From JAVSMW01 sp032027005 (GTDB taxonomy: Bacteria; Bacillota; Thermincolia; Thermincolales; UBA2595): a stretch of 64,000 nucleotides of DNA. The notes under the pieces were generated by a model. It saw nothing but the letters and a program-made list of their open reading frames with translations. It had not been told where the DNA came from and did no database searches. The stretch lies in contig JAVSMW010000007.1 of assembly GCA_032027005.1 (NCBI GenBank), forward strand, positions 62,001-126,000, read 5' to 3'. Below, in pieces: positions 51,230 through 60,999 of the stretch. The position numbers were made by a program, and so were the translations under genes. Numbering within the stretch: the first letter of the stretch is position 1; each line of letters starts with the position of its first letter.

Positions 51230-52633
51230 TTACTTTTCAAAAAAGCCCCGCCCGGCTGCCAATAAACCGGCAACCGTCCTGCTGCTGCCGGCCTCAGCGT
51301 AAATACGCACTACCGGTTCAGTGCCGGAAGCCCGGAACAGTAACCAGCCGCCGTCTTCCAGCATTAACTTGAGCCCATCCAGGGTTTGCACTTCCCGAAC
51401 TTTTTTCGCGGCCAGAAGCTTGGGCGGGCTCTTGAGCAGGGCTTCCATGACCTGGCTCTTTACGGTTGATGAAATATGGAGGTCCAGCCTGTCATAATAA
51501 TGGCGGCCTATCTCCTGCATCATTTGGTCAATAATTTTGTTAAGTGGCAGCTTATACACTGCCATTAGCTCCATTAGGAGCAGGCTGGCCAAAATTCCAT
51601 CCCGTTCAGGAATGTGGTGCTTAAAGCCAATTCCGCCGCTTTCCTCCCCACCCAGGAGGATATCTTCCTGTAAAAAAAGCTCACATATATATTTAAAACC
51701 AATTGGTGTTTCATAAACAGGAATACTGTACAGGCGGGCTAACTTATCGATCATCTGGGAGGTGGAGAAGGTTTTAACTACTCCTCCGGTCCATTTCTTT
51801 TCCCTGATCAGATACCGCAAAAACAGGGCATAAATCACGTGCGAGTTGACGAATCTGCCCTTACTGTCCACTGCCCCGACCCGGTCTGCATCTCCATCAG
51901 TGGCAAACCCGGCAGCTGCCTTTTCCGCAACCACCCTGTCCACCAGGGCCTGCAGATTGTTCCTGATAGGTTCAGGGTTGACGCCGCCAAAACAGGGGTC
52001 CAGGTTCCCTCTGATTTCAATGACCTGCATTCCTTCTGGGCCAAGTAATTCCCTGATATACCCGGCACCGGCGCCATGCATTGGATCAATTACGACCTTT
52101 TGACCTGCATCCACTATTTTTCGTAAATCCACTATGCTGCGCAACTGCTGGAAGTAATCCTCTTTAAAATCACAGATTTCAATAAGCTTTTGCTCTAATG
52201 CCTCAGTAAAGTCAATAGTTTTCGGAGCCTCCCGGTGCAGACGGGATTCAATCTCTGCAATAATACCGGGCAGAGCTGAACCGCCATAGGCGGCTTTATA
52301 TTTGATCCCATTATACTGACATGGGTTATGGCTTGCCGTAATCATTATGCCCCCTGCCGCCTGCCGGGCCTTGACGGCATATGACAGGGCCGGGGTCGGA
52401 GTGACGCCTGCAGCCAATAAGACCTGGATATTGTTGGCCGCTAACACCTGGGCACACTCCCTGGCATATTGATCTGAGAGAAAACGTGTATCATAGCCGA
52501 TAACAACGCGCGCCTGGCTGCCCTCCGTATCCAAAACATAACGGGCAATAGCCTGGGCCACTAATCTGACGTTCTGAAAAGTGAAATCCTCACTAATAAC
52601 AGCCCGCCATCCATCGGTCCCAAATTTTATCAC
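51230..52633 (-). CDS. Phosphoglucomutase/phosphomannomutase family
   Basis: Interconverts hexose-6- and hexose-1-phosphates. Four-domain alpha-D-phosphohexomutase: KFGTDGWRAVISEDF, phosphoserine loop TASHNPCQYNGIK (Ser near 97-100), metal loop DGDADRVG, sugar-binding GEESGG and the C-terminal phosphate-binding RASGTEPVVRIY. Length about 467 aa. Start taken as GTG at 52633; a GTG four codons upstream (52645) is possible but lacks a ribosome site. It probably supplies mannose-1-P for ManC and glucose-1-P for UDP-sugar synthesis; manB would be the role name, but specificity cannot be read. Confidence 0.9.
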   Translation of the reverse strand: MIKFGTDGWRAVISEDFTFQNVRLVAQAIARYVLDTEGSQARVVIGYDTRFLSDQYARECAQVLAANNIQVLLAAGVTPTPALSYAVKARQAAGGIMITASHNPCQYNGIKYKAAYGGSALPGIIAEIESRLHREAPKTIDFTEALEQKLIEICDFKEDYFQQLRSIVDLRKIVDAGQKVVIDPMHGAGAGYIRELLGPEGMQVIEIRGNLDPCFGGVNPEPIRNNLQALVDRVVAEKAAAGFATDGDADRVGAVDSKGRFVNSHVIYALFLRYLIREKKWTGGVVKTFSTSQMIDKLARLYSIPVYETPIGFKYICELFLQEDILLGGEESGGIGFKHHIPERDGILASLLLMELMAVYKLPLNKIIDQMMQEIGRHYYDRLDLHISSTVKSQVMEALLKSPPKLLAAKKVREVQTLDGLKLMLEDGGWLLFRASGTEPVVRIYAEAGSSRTVAGLLAAGRGFFEK

Positions 52634-52748
52634 AATTCTTCCCACCCAAATCAGGCAATTTAGTCAATTCCAGCAATTTAGCCAAACCTTGATTATAGGA
52701 ACTTAGCTAAAATTCGCGATTGTTTTCACGAAATCCTTCTTTTAAATG

Positions 52749-54374
52749 CTACCTTATTACCGTTTTCTTCCTGTAAATCAGTGACCCGTCCGGAGATTTC
52801 CTGATTAGTTCGAACCCGTAAATTTCCTGTGGTCTCTGCCAGAAAAGCTGATTCCAGCTCTGATCTGCCTCTGGTATATTCCAGCTGACCCGGGAACTAA
52901 GGTAGATAAATTTTATGGGGGCCAGTTTTTCCATCTCTGGAATCATATCCACCTTGTAAGGCAGTTTTGCTGCATACCGGTCTCCATACCAAGCCAGTAA
53001 GTGCCCGTCATTGGAAATAATCAGTTCTTTTTTCGAAGATAAGTCGGTAACCTCTTTAATTGAGCCCCGCAGTTCGGTAATAGGCATATCAGCGGCTTTG
53101 TGGGGTGCCCAAACCGGTAGATTAGTGAAAACAAAAAACCCAGTCAGCACTGCCAGCACAGCACCGGTGAAGACTGTGTGCTGCTGACCGTTTCTTTTCG
53201 AGATAAGGTTACATAACCAGACAGGTCCGGCTATCCCGAAGATAATATAAAATGGCATAAATATAAAGAACAGCCGTCCGATGAAGTGGACCATGAGCAA
53301 GGCCGCCAGCTGAACGGCAAAGCAGGCTGCCAGCAGCGGTCTGAGACCTTTGTGTTTAGAAGCATAACCACTGGTAAAAGGAACCACCAGGGAAATAAGG
53401 AAACTCAGGAATAGGTAAGGGCTTACCCCTGCGAATCCGGCCGATGCACGTGTGGCCTCGAATTCAGCCCAACCCGTGACGATTTTAGCCCAGATTTCCT
53501 GGGGATGGGCCATGACGAAAGCGCCGGCTTTGACCTTTTCGAACATCATGTACAGGCTGTAGCCCGGGTATGCTGAGGTAAACATAACCGGTTCATACTG
53601 CTGCAGGGAAAACAACGGGTTCCCCATCAGGATATAGTTTCTGAAAAGCCAGGGAGATGTAACCATAACAAAAGCCGTCAGGTATCTCACGACCGGCCAA
53701 AACCCCTGCCCCAGCTGCCGGGATTTCTGCCTCACATAACTATTGTATTTCGTAACCTTCATTTTTGTGTACCATAAATAAATTACGAAAAACGGCAAAA
53801 ATAAAAGGGCATTATATCTGGTCAGATAAAATAAACCCATTGCCGCCCCGGCCAGTATTTCACCCCAGGGAGTGCGAGCCCGGGAAACTGTAATTAAGTA
53901 AACGGCCAACAGCATCATGCAAACCGAAACCGTTTCTGTCATCCCGGAAACACTATTCATAAGGTTCTGGGCACTAAAAATATAGAGCACGGCCGCTGCC
54001 AATCCCACAAGGGTATCAAACAATTCAGCAGCCAGCAGAAAAATCAGAGCCGCTCCGGCTATGTAAAAAAAACCAGTGGCAATAGCAACGGCCTGGTCTG
54101 TGGCACCAAATAATTTTATGAACATAGCCAAAATTAACGGCCACAGAGGAGCACGCCATAAGTCCGGATGGGGTAACCCCTGATAGTTGGCTAAGCTCAA
54201 AGGAGTGATATAGCTGGACACAAAACCATCCCCAGCGGCAATGTTCCTGCCGATACTGGCATAATCCATGGCATCATTTAAAAACAGATGCTGAAAAGTC
54301 GAGTTGTAATAAGTAAACCATACGGCTCCAGCAGTGATAATCACAATCAGAAGCCAGAGTATTCGTTTCTGCAA
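52749..54374 (-). CDS. GT-C membrane glycosyltransferase (ArnT/PMT-like)
   Basis: Polytopic protein (541 aa, about 12 hydrophobic segments) using polyprenyl-phosphate sugars on the outer face. Seen: NDAMDYASIGRNIAAGDGFVSSYITPLSLANYQGLPHPDLWRAPLWPLILAMFIKLFGATDQAVA; the D-x-x-D-like DAMDYASI in the first loop and the ARTPW/RYNALLF regions are typical of DUF2029/GT39-type proteins. The C-terminal 110 residues form a soluble tail (DLSSKKELIISNDGHLLAWYG). Start TTG with GGGGG. Lies between an O-antigen ligase-like gene and the phosphohexomutase. Sugar and acceptor unknown. Confidence 0.78.
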   Translation of the reverse strand: MQKRILWLLIVIITAGAVWFTYYNSTFQHLFLNDAMDYASIGRNIAAGDGFVSSYITPLSLANYQGLPHPDLWRAPLWPLILAMFIKLFGATDQAVAIATGFFYIAGAALIFLLAAELFDTLVGLAAAVLYIFSAQNLMNSVSGMTETVSVCMMLLAVYLITVSRARTPWGEILAGAAMGLFYLTRYNALLFLPFFVIYLWYTKMKVTKYNSYVRQKSRQLGQGFWPVVRYLTAFVMVTSPWLFRNYILMGNPLFSLQQYEPVMFTSAYPGYSLYMMFEKVKAGAFVMAHPQEIWAKIVTGWAEFEATRASAGFAGVSPYLFLSFLISLVVPFTSGYASKHKGLRPLLAACFAVQLAALLMVHFIGRLFFIFMPFYIIFGIAGPVWLCNLISKRNGQQHTVFTGAVLAVLTGFFVFTNLPVWAPHKAADMPITELRGSIKEVTDLSSKKELIISNDGHLLAWYGDRYAAKLPYKVDMIPEMEKLAPIKFIYLSSRVSWNIPEADQSWNQLFWQRPQEIYGFELIRKSPDGSLIYRKKTVIR

Positions 54375-54404
54375 AATTATACCCCCAAAAAAACCTTAAT
54401 ATCG

Positions 54405-54443
54405 TAAAAAACGAAGCACCCGTTCCAAAGATCGAGGCTTCGT
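54405..54443 (-). terminator. Terminator after the Wzy-TPR gene
   Basis: On the minus strand ACGAAGC and GCTTCGT pair across a 19-nt loop and are followed by TTTTTTAC. It lies about 30 bp after the stop of the gene at 54476 and would end the upstream bacillosamine/ligase transcript. Confidence 0.6.
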
Positions 54444-54475
54444 CCTGTTTTTACAGCGAATGTAATCATCAATAG

Positions 54476-56599
54476 CTACAGGCTCTTTAGGACACTCTGG
54501 GCCTGGGCCACTGCCTTATTTATGTTATCACTGACCATAAGCACCCCGCGAAACCACAGGTCCCTTTGTTCGACTCCCGATTTCAGTTTCGTTTCTATCC
54601 TGGCCGGCAGGTCAACAACCTTCTGCAGAGCCGCCCTGGCAGGCTCCTTTTGCCCCTGCTGCAGGTAAATCTGGGCCGCACTCATACAGACGTTGGCAAA
54701 GTTATCATAGCTATCCTGCCGCCATGGTGCATAGCTGACGACTTCTTCTGCGGTTTTTAGCGCCTCTTGCGGCTTGCCGGCCACCAAATAGGACTGGGCC
54801 AGCATTAACAAAGGCTTGGCTGTGCGATTAAGCTCAACTGCCTTTTGAGCAAACTGCACAGAGACATCAGCCAAGGCCAGGTCTTTTCGCGTATAGGCCA
54901 AATTGCTGTATACCTGAGATAGGTACATATAGTATTTCTGATTCAGAGGGTCAAAACTAACAGCATTTTCAAAAGCATCAGCTGCCCCCTGGATATTTCC
55001 TGAATTATAGGCTGCTACCGCATCTTTTTCCTGCAGGACCCCGATGAACAGGCTGCCGGAAATTGTCAGATAGGCTGCAGCAAGAGCCAGCAGTGTATAT
55101 CTGCGGATAGCCGGACCGGCAAACCCATAAACGGGTTTTCTTTTGGCAGTCTTGCGATCTGCAGCTTTCTCTATGACTTTATCTATGCCTGTCCGTTCAA
55201 CAGCCCTGACCAGGCCAAGGAGCCCCCACATTAAAATGGAAACTGCACCCAGAGAGAGTGAAAAATCTATCAGACTATGGATTGATATACTAATGGCCGC
55301 CACCCCGGAAGTCCAGGCTATAGCCCGGTATTGGACGGACTCCACATTCCTGATGACCCGGAAGAGGGTATACAGGAGGCCAACCCAGATCATTGCATAA
55401 AACAGGATTCCGATCGTCCCTGTTTCAACCCAGACCCGCAGAGGGTGATTATGAACTTCAGTTGTATAATATAAAAAATTCTGATACTGGGGATACAATG
55501 TATCCCAACCGCCGCCGCCGCTTCCAAAAACGGGGTAGTCCCCGATGATTTTCAGGGCATCCCGGTAATAGTAAAAACGGTGCAGAACATTCACATCCTG
55601 GAGGCTGACATATGACAGCCTGTCAGCGATGGAAGTAGGCATTATTTTGGACCCTAGGAAAAGAACCAAACCCACTGCTGACACTATTCCCGCGATCCCG
55701 GTGCCGGCAATAATCCTTTTGCGGGTTTCCACAGCCAGATTTAGAAACTTCTCCACTACCACCTGGCTGCCGCAGCCTATCAAAAGACCGATTAGCAGCC
55801 AAATCCAGTGGTACGCCTCGCTGTTCACACCAAAGGTGAGCACCTGCTTGGCGGTAACAAAAAAGGGAATCAGCACAGCAAGCATATTGAGAAAAACCTT
55901 AAACCTGTATTCCTTGGGCAGGCCTGCCAGAAGCAGGATAAACCCAATGGGCGTGACCAGCATCGCCCCTCTGGACCCCGCCCCAAAGGCGGTAGCCAAA
56001 ATGATGTAGTTCGCTGCCCCGCAGGCAACCCGCAGCTTGAAATCGTTGAGCCCGGCTGTCAGGTAAAAACCAATGATGCTGCAGGCTACCAGGTATATGG
56101 CCAAAGCATTATGATACTGTAAAGTAGATAAAATCAAAGTATCGTCATAAGCCCCGTTAAACCAGAAGGTGCCAAAGGCAGTACCCAGTCCGGCCAGAGC
56201 TTCCAACAAACCAGCTGTATACATCACTCCCAGGACAGTTGTAAACTTTTTTTCGGTATTTACGGTCTGGGCTAAAAACCAGTAAATCAGAAAGAAATTA
56301 ATGATGGCCAGGGCAGATTCCAGGGCATCCCTGGGATTAACCGCCACAAAATTGGAGATTATGTATGCACCTATTAAACCAAGCCCGGCAAAATCCATGA
56401 TATTACGGGGGAATTTCAGTTCACCTTTACGTAAAAAGGCATATACACCCAGAACAACCGCTGTGTAGGCATGAGCGAAATCTGCTTCATATGCGAAAAA
56501 AAGGCCCCGGAAAAATACCGGCAGCAGCAATAGCGGTAAAACGAGGTAGAATATGTATTTTAGGTTGTCATCCTGAAGCAGGGCTTTTTTGGCAGCCAT
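54476..56599 (-). CDS. O-antigen ligase/polymerase-like membrane protein with TPR tail
   Basis: 707 aa. N-terminal part (about 10-450) has 12-13 hydrophobic segments with the Wzy_C/WaaL region: VFGSGGGGWDTLYPQYQNFLYYTTEVHNHPLRVWVETGTIGILFYAM (H-N-x-x-L type, here VHNHPLRVWVETG). Residues about 530-700 carry four tetratricopeptide-like repeats (AAYNSGNIQGAADAFENAVSFDPLNQKYYMYLS, AVELNRTAKPLLMLAQSYLVAGKPQEALKTAEEVV) facing outside. Fusions of ligase core and TPR are known from pilin glycosylases and similar enzymes. Start ATG with GGAGGAC. It follows the PglF-like gene by about 65 nt and may ligate the glycan built by that cluster. Confidence 0.86.
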   Translation of the reverse strand: MAAKKALLQDDNLKYIFYLVLPLLLLPVFFRGLFFAYEADFAHAYTAVVLGVYAFLRKGELKFPRNIMDFAGLGLIGAYIISNFVAVNPRDALESALAIINFFLIYWFLAQTVNTEKKFTTVLGVMYTAGLLEALAGLGTAFGTFWFNGAYDDTLILSTLQYHNALAIYLVACSIIGFYLTAGLNDFKLRVACGAANYIILATAFGAGSRGAMLVTPIGFILLLAGLPKEYRFKVFLNMLAVLIPFFVTAKQVLTFGVNSEAYHWIWLLIGLLIGCGSQVVVEKFLNLAVETRKRIIAGTGIAGIVSAVGLVLFLGSKIMPTSIADRLSYVSLQDVNVLHRFYYYRDALKIIGDYPVFGSGGGGWDTLYPQYQNFLYYTTEVHNHPLRVWVETGTIGILFYAMIWVGLLYTLFRVIRNVESVQYRAIAWTSGVAAISISIHSLIDFSLSLGAVSILMWGLLGLVRAVERTGIDKVIEKAADRKTAKRKPVYGFAGPAIRRYTLLALAAAYLTISGSLFIGVLQEKDAVAAYNSGNIQGAADAFENAVSFDPLNQKYYMYLSQVYSNLAYTRKDLALADVSVQFAQKAVELNRTAKPLLMLAQSYLVAGKPQEALKTAEEVVSYAPWRQDSYDNFANVCMSAAQIYLQQGQKEPARAALQKVVDLPARIETKLKSGVEQRDLWFRGVLMVSDNINKAVAQAQSVLKSL

Positions 56600-56666
56600 G
56601 GCGTCCTCCGAATTAAGGGTGAAGTGGTTTTTTTAGACAATTCGCCAATTGGGGGGAAAATCCTGC

Positions 56667-58586
56667 TTAATTCTTCTCTTCTGCTGCAGCCATTTCCCAA
56701 TCAGATAATTCTATGGCTTTAATTATTTCCTGGGTTAAGTGATAGGTAGGAACAATCTGTTTGAGAAGGGCTTTTATTTCCTGCCCCCGCCCAGGAGCAT
56801 TCTTTTTGGCAATCAGCTGTTCCATTTTTTTAACCATGAAATGAAATTCGTCCAGGGAAAAATCGGTTGGTTTCCCTATAAAGATTCGGTTGTGTCTGGT
56901 AGCTGAAATTCCTTCTTCACTGGTCAGGATTTCTTCAAACAGCTTCTCGCCGGGACGGATTCCAGTATATATTATGTTGATGTCTTCCCCGACCCTGAGC
57001 CCTGATAGCCGGATTAAATCTTTGGCTAAATCCGCAATTTTAACAGGCTTACCCATATCTAAAATAAATACTTCCCCGCCATTAGCCAGAGCACCGGCCT
57101 GAATAACCAGCTGAACAGCCTCCGGAATAGTCATGAAATACCGCACCATCTCGGGATGGGTAATAGTTATCGGCCCACCTTCCTGAATCTGCCGCTTAAA
57201 TAAAGGGACTACACTACCCCGGCTGCCTAAAACATTACCGAATCTGACAGCCACAAATTTAGTTGAGCTGCTCCGGTCCATACCCTGGACAATCATTTCG
57301 GCCGCTCTTTTGGTCGCTCCCATGACACTGGCGGGATTGACCGCCTTATCTGTTGAAACCATCACAAAACGCGAGGCTTTGAATTCATGGGCACATTCAG
57401 CCAGATTCCTGGTCCCGAAGATGTTATTTTTAACGGCTTCAGAAGGGTCACGTTCCATCAGCGGCACGTGTTTGTGGGCTGCTGCGTGGAAAACCACGGA
57501 AGGGCGGTAGTTGTCAAAAATCTCACTGATCCTGGCCCGATCCTGTATGTCAGCAATAATAGTCTGGAGCTTTAAAGATGGGAAAAGCTTCAGAAGTTCT
57601 AATTCGACATCATAAATGCTGTTTTCACCATGACCTAAAAGTAATAACTGTTTAGGATTAAATGGCACAACCTGCCTGCACAACTCCGAGCCGATGGAAC
57701 CACCGGCCCCTGTAACTAGCACAACCTGGCCGGTAACATAATTTGCGATACCTGCTAAGTCAACCTGGACGGGGTCCCTGCCCAGAAGATCCTCGAGACT
57801 TACTTCGCGGATCATATTTACTGATATTTTGCCACTGATAAGGTCAGATACGCGGGGCAGGATTTTTATTTTGGCCTTGGTCTGTTTGCATATGTCAATT
57901 AATTTGGCTATTTCAGCCTTAGAAGCTGATGGCATTGCAATAATAATCTTTTTAATGTGGAGCTGTTCCGCAGCTTCGATAATCCGGTCTCTCCCGCCAA
58001 CAACCGGAAGTCCCATAATTTCAAGGCCCAGCTTGGCCTGATCATCGTCAATAAAAGCAACCGGGTAGAGTTCTGAAGTTGGGGTATGTTTCAATTCTTT
58101 GGCGATCAGGGCCCCGGCCTTACCGGCACCAATAATCATAGTCTGTCGATGGTGCGGCTGGATTTTGAGGTAAGAGTCCCTGAACATTCTCCAGCTGAGG
58201 CGGGAAGCCCCCACTCCCACAGTGACCAAAAGCCAGGCCAAAAGATAAATGGATCTCGGCACGACGAGTTCGGGTTTATAGAATTGTACAGTCATTTGAA
58301 AAACATAAAAGATGATTTCAGACAGTGTAGTAGCTTTCACCAGGGAGACCAATTCACCAATACTGGCATACTGCCAAACCCGCCGGTAAATCTTAGCCCA
58401 CTTGAAGGCAAAAAAGTTTAGCATGATGTGGGCTGCCGCAACGTATGGCAGCAGCTCAAAGTACGGCCGTCTGACCTGAAAATCAAAGCGCAGAAAATAG
58501 GCCAGGGTCACGGCAGCTGCAATGATTAAGGCATCAAGAATGCCCAGAAAAAGCATTCTCTGGAAATAGTTCAGTTTCCTCACCAC
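56667..58586 (-). CDS. pglF: UDP-GlcNAc 4,6-dehydratase, membrane type (PglF/CapD/WbpM-like)
   Basis: Converts UDP-GlcNAc to UDP-4-keto-6-deoxy-GlcNAc. Four N-terminal membrane helices (about 10-125), a CoA-binding-like Rossmann domain (about 145-245), then the SDR domain from about 285: VVLVTGAGGSIGSELCRQ, ADIQDRARI, HAAAHKHVPLMERDPSEAVKNN, STDKAVNPASVMGATKRAAE. The methionine in place of tyrosine (VMGATKR) is the hallmark of PglF/FlaA1-type dehydratases. GTG start, weak ribosome site. Length 639 aa matches PglF/WbpM. First step of diacetylbacillosamine synthesis; next steps are encoded immediately upstream in coordinates. Confidence 0.92.
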   Translation of the reverse strand: MVRKLNYFQRMLFLGILDALIIAAAVTLAYFLRFDFQVRRPYFELLPYVAAAHIMLNFFAFKWAKIYRRVWQYASIGELVSLVKATTLSEIIFYVFQMTVQFYKPELVVPRSIYLLAWLLVTVGVGASRLSWRMFRDSYLKIQPHHRQTMIIGAGKAGALIAKELKHTPTSELYPVAFIDDDQAKLGLEIMGLPVVGGRDRIIEAAEQLHIKKIIIAMPSASKAEIAKLIDICKQTKAKIKILPRVSDLISGKISVNMIREVSLEDLLGRDPVQVDLAGIANYVTGQVVLVTGAGGSIGSELCRQVVPFNPKQLLLLGHGENSIYDVELELLKLFPSLKLQTIIADIQDRARISEIFDNYRPSVVFHAAAHKHVPLMERDPSEAVKNNIFGTRNLAECAHEFKASRFVMVSTDKAVNPASVMGATKRAAEMIVQGMDRSSSTKFVAVRFGNVLGSRGSVVPLFKRQIQEGGPITITHPEMVRYFMTIPEAVQLVIQAGALANGGEVFILDMGKPVKIADLAKDLIRLSGLRVGEDINIIYTGIRPGEKLFEEILTSEEGISATRHNRIFIGKPTDFSLDEFHFMVKKMEQLIAKKNAPGRGQEIKALLKQIVPTYHLTQEIIKAIELSDWEMAAAEEKN

Positions 58587-58608
58587 CCGTTTTCAGTCTA
58601 ATTGCCTG

Positions 58609-59757
58609 TTATCTGAGACATCTTTTCACTGCTTCAATCACCACAAATTGCTCTTCGTCTGTCATATTTGAACCCGAAGGCAGACAGATCCCTCTTGCAA
58701 ACAGCTTATCAGCCAGACTCCCCTCTGCTGTGTAAGGAAAATAACCGCATTCTGCAAACAGGGGCTGTAGGTGCAGGGGTTTCCAGAGGGGCCGGGCCTC
58801 GATATTTTGTGCCGCTAAGGCATCTAATATTTCAAAAGAAGTTGCTCCACACAGATCGGGGTCCACGGTCAGAGCTGTAAGCCATCTGGTGGAGCGTCCG
58901 AAGCCGGCCTCCGGCATAAACTCTACGCCCTCAATTTCCCCAAAAGCCTGATGGTAACGATCAAACACTGCCCGCCGCGCTTTTATACGCTCAGGCAGCA
59001 CCTTCAGCTGCCCTCGGCCGATTCCCGCCAAAACATTGCTTAAACGGTAGTTAAATCCTATTTCGCTGTGCTGATAATATTTAGCTTCATCTCTGGCTTG
59101 GGTGGCCAGAAAGCGCGCCTTTTCAAGGCCTTCAACATCGTCGGAAACAAGCATGCCGCCCCCTGAAGTGGTAATAATCTTGTTCCCGTTAAAAGAAAAT
59201 ATGCCATACTTGCCAAAGGTTCCACTTGCCCGGTCACCGTAGGTTGCACCAAAAGATTCAGCTGCATCCTCAATTATTGGAACGTTATATCTGCGGCAAA
59301 TCTCTGATAATGGTTCCATGTCGGCACTTTGCCCGTACAAGTTTACCACTATCACCGCTTTGGGAATCTTCCCCATTTTATCTGCATTATCAAAGGCCCG
59401 CGCCAGAGCTGCCGGAGACATATTCCAGGACTCCGGTTCTGAATCAATGAAAACCGGCTCTGCCCCCTGGTATAAAATCGGGTTGGCACTGGCAATAAAT
59501 GTCAGGGTGGAGCAAAAAACCACATCACCCGGCCCAATATTCAGCAGCCGCAGCGCCAGGTGAATAGCCGCCGTACCGGAGCTAAGCGCTACTGCCCCTG
59601 CTATATCGAGGTAGTCTGCAACTTCCCGCTCGAACATATCTACATTGGGCCCCAGCGGAGCAATCCAGTTGGTCGCAAATGCTTCCGCAATATATTGCTG
59701 CTCCAGTCCACTCATGTGTGGTAACGAAAGGCAAATACGATTATTCAAATCTCTCAT
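58609..59757 (-). CDS. pglE: DegT/DnrJ/EryC1-family sugar aminotransferase (PglE-like)
   Basis: PLP enzyme that aminates UDP-4-keto sugars at C4. Seen: EAFATNWIAPLGPNVDMFEREVADYLDIAGAVALSSGTAAIHLALRLL, IIEDAAESFGATYGDRASGTFGKYGIFSFNGNKIITTSGGGMLVS with the internal-aldimine lysine in SFNGNK, and NYRLSNVLAGIGRGQLKVLPERIKARR. Length 382 aa. It overlaps the acetyltransferase gene by 17 nt. Start ATG without a strong ribosome site (coupled). Fits PglE of the bacillosamine route; similar enzymes make other amino sugars. Confidence 0.9.
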   Translation of the reverse strand: MRDLNNRICLSLPHMSGLEQQYIAEAFATNWIAPLGPNVDMFEREVADYLDIAGAVALSSGTAAIHLALRLLNIGPGDVVFCSTLTFIASANPILYQGAEPVFIDSEPESWNMSPAALARAFDNADKMGKIPKAVIVVNLYGQSADMEPLSEICRRYNVPIIEDAAESFGATYGDRASGTFGKYGIFSFNGNKIITTSGGGMLVSDDVEGLEKARFLATQARDEAKYYQHSEIGFNYRLSNVLAGIGRGQLKVLPERIKARRAVFDRYHQAFGEIEGVEFMPEAGFGRSTRWLTALTVDPDLCGATSFEILDALAAQNIEARPLWKPLHLQPLFAECGYFPYTAEGSLADKLFARGICLPSGSNMTDEEQFVVIEAVKRCLR

Positions 59758-60382
59758 TTCTCATAGTCACTCTCCCCGGTACACCTACTACTTTTATATT
59801 ACTTTCAATATCTTTAATAACTGCCGCTCCGGCACCAACCGTCACATTCTCGCCAATATTCACTGCCGGTATCACGGAAGAACCGACCCCTAACCAGCTG
59901 TACCGCCCAATCTTAACCTCACCTGCCAAATGGACACCCGGGGACAGGTGAACGCCTTCGCCAAGCATGCAGTTATGGTCAACAGTAGCTCCCGTGTTAA
60001 TTATGCTGCCAAACCCAATCTTAGCCCCGGCATTAACAGCCGCCTGTGCTAACACCACACTACCTGCCTCGATAACAGCACGTTCACTCACAAAAGCTCT
60101 CGGATGTGCAATCACAACCGGATTGAAACCTAATTTTGCAAAAAAATACAGCAATTCTACCCTTCTGGTGTTGTTCCCCACCGCCACAGTAAGATCGGAA
60201 AACTTGTCTTGCAAAGGAAGAGCCTGATCCAAAGTCCCGATTACAGGCCAGTCCATTATGCTGCTTACAGAAGGGTATTTGTCATCTAAAAAAGCGATGT
60301 GTTCCCACTGCCCCATAGCCTCAGCCGTGTCTGCCACTACTTTTCCGTGTCCACCTGCCCCAACCACCAAAAGGCCGCTCAT
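59741..60382 (-). CDS. pglD: Sugar N-acetyltransferase of the NeuD/PglD family
   Basis: Left-handed beta-helix acetyltransferase using acetyl-CoA. N-terminal Rossmann-like part LLVVGAGGHGKVVADTAEAMGQ and VAVGNN, then hexapeptide repeats (about 95-205) with GATVDHNCMLGEGVHLSPGVHLAGEVKIGRYSWLGVGSSVIPAVNIGENVTVGAGAAVIKDI; the His of VDHNC aligns with the PglD catalytic base. Length 213 aa. Start ATG with AGAGGTG; overlaps the PglC-like gene by 4 nt. Predicted to give UDP-diNAc-bacillosamine from the PglE product. Confidence 0.9.
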   Translation of the reverse strand: MSGLLVVGAGGHGKVVADTAEAMGQWEHIAFLDDKYPSVSSIMDWPVIGTLDQALPLQDKFSDLTVAVGNNTRRVELLYFFAKLGFNPVVIAHPRAFVSERAVIEAGSVVLAQAAVNAGAKIGFGSIINTGATVDHNCMLGEGVHLSPGVHLAGEVKIGRYSWLGVGSSVIPAVNIGENVTVGAGAAVIKDIESNIKVVGVPGRVTMRNERFE

Positions 60383-60984
60383 AAACCAACACCTCTGAAT
60401 TTATCTGTAGTCGCCTGCCCCTGTTTACTAATCCCCTCTGACTTAATAACCTTGACCAGAGTCAGCCAGAGTATTTGCAAATCCAGCAAAAAAGACCGGT
60501 TGTCAACATACCAGACATCAAGGGCAAATTTATCTTCCCAACTGAGAGCATTTCTGCCATTGACCTGAGCCCAGCCGGTAATACCCGGTTTAACATTGTG
60601 ACGCCTGTTCTGCTCAGGTGTATATAAGGGCAGATATTCCGCCAACAAAGGCCTGGGGCCTACCAGGCTAAGGTCACCTTTTAGAACATTAAGTAATTGC
60701 GGCAGTTCATCAAGACTGAACTTGCGCAGAAATTTGCCAAATGATTTTAAACGATAGGCATCTGGTAAAAGGTCACCATTAATATCCTTTTCATCGGTCA
60801 TCGTGCGAAATTTATATATATTAAAAGGCCTGACATACAAACCCGGGCGCGTCTGTCTGAATATAACCGGGGAACCTAAAAAAAGGCGGATCAAAACAGC
60901 GGTGACCAGCATGACAGGCGCCAGAAATATTATTAAAAACATAGCAGTACAAAGATCAAATAAGCGTTTCATTATTTCACCCAT
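60379..60984 (-). CDS. pglC: Small initiating phosphoglycosyltransferase (PglC-like)
   Basis: Monotopic membrane enzyme that moves a diNAc-bacillosamine-1-phosphate (in PglC) to undecaprenyl phosphate. Seen: re-entrant N-terminal helix MKRLFDLCTAMFLIIFLAPVMLVTAVLIRLFLGSPVIFRQTRPGLYVRPFNIYKFRTM, the catalytic Asp-Glu of FSLDELPQLLNVLKGDLSLVGPRPLLAEYLPLY, and GITGWAQVNGRN. Length 201 aa is the minimal PglC form. Start ATG at 60984 (or 60972). Coupled to the PglD-like gene. A different initiating enzyme, of the large type, is at 30074-31531. Confidence 0.91.
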   Translation of the reverse strand: MGEIMKRLFDLCTAMFLIIFLAPVMLVTAVLIRLFLGSPVIFRQTRPGLYVRPFNIYKFRTMTDEKDINGDLLPDAYRLKSFGKFLRKFSLDELPQLLNVLKGDLSLVGPRPLLAEYLPLYTPEQNRRHNVKPGITGWAQVNGRNALSWEDKFALDVWYVDNRSFLLDLQILWLTLVKVIKSEGISKQGQATTDKFRGVGL

Positions 60985-60999
60985 GACTTCCGCCCTTTT

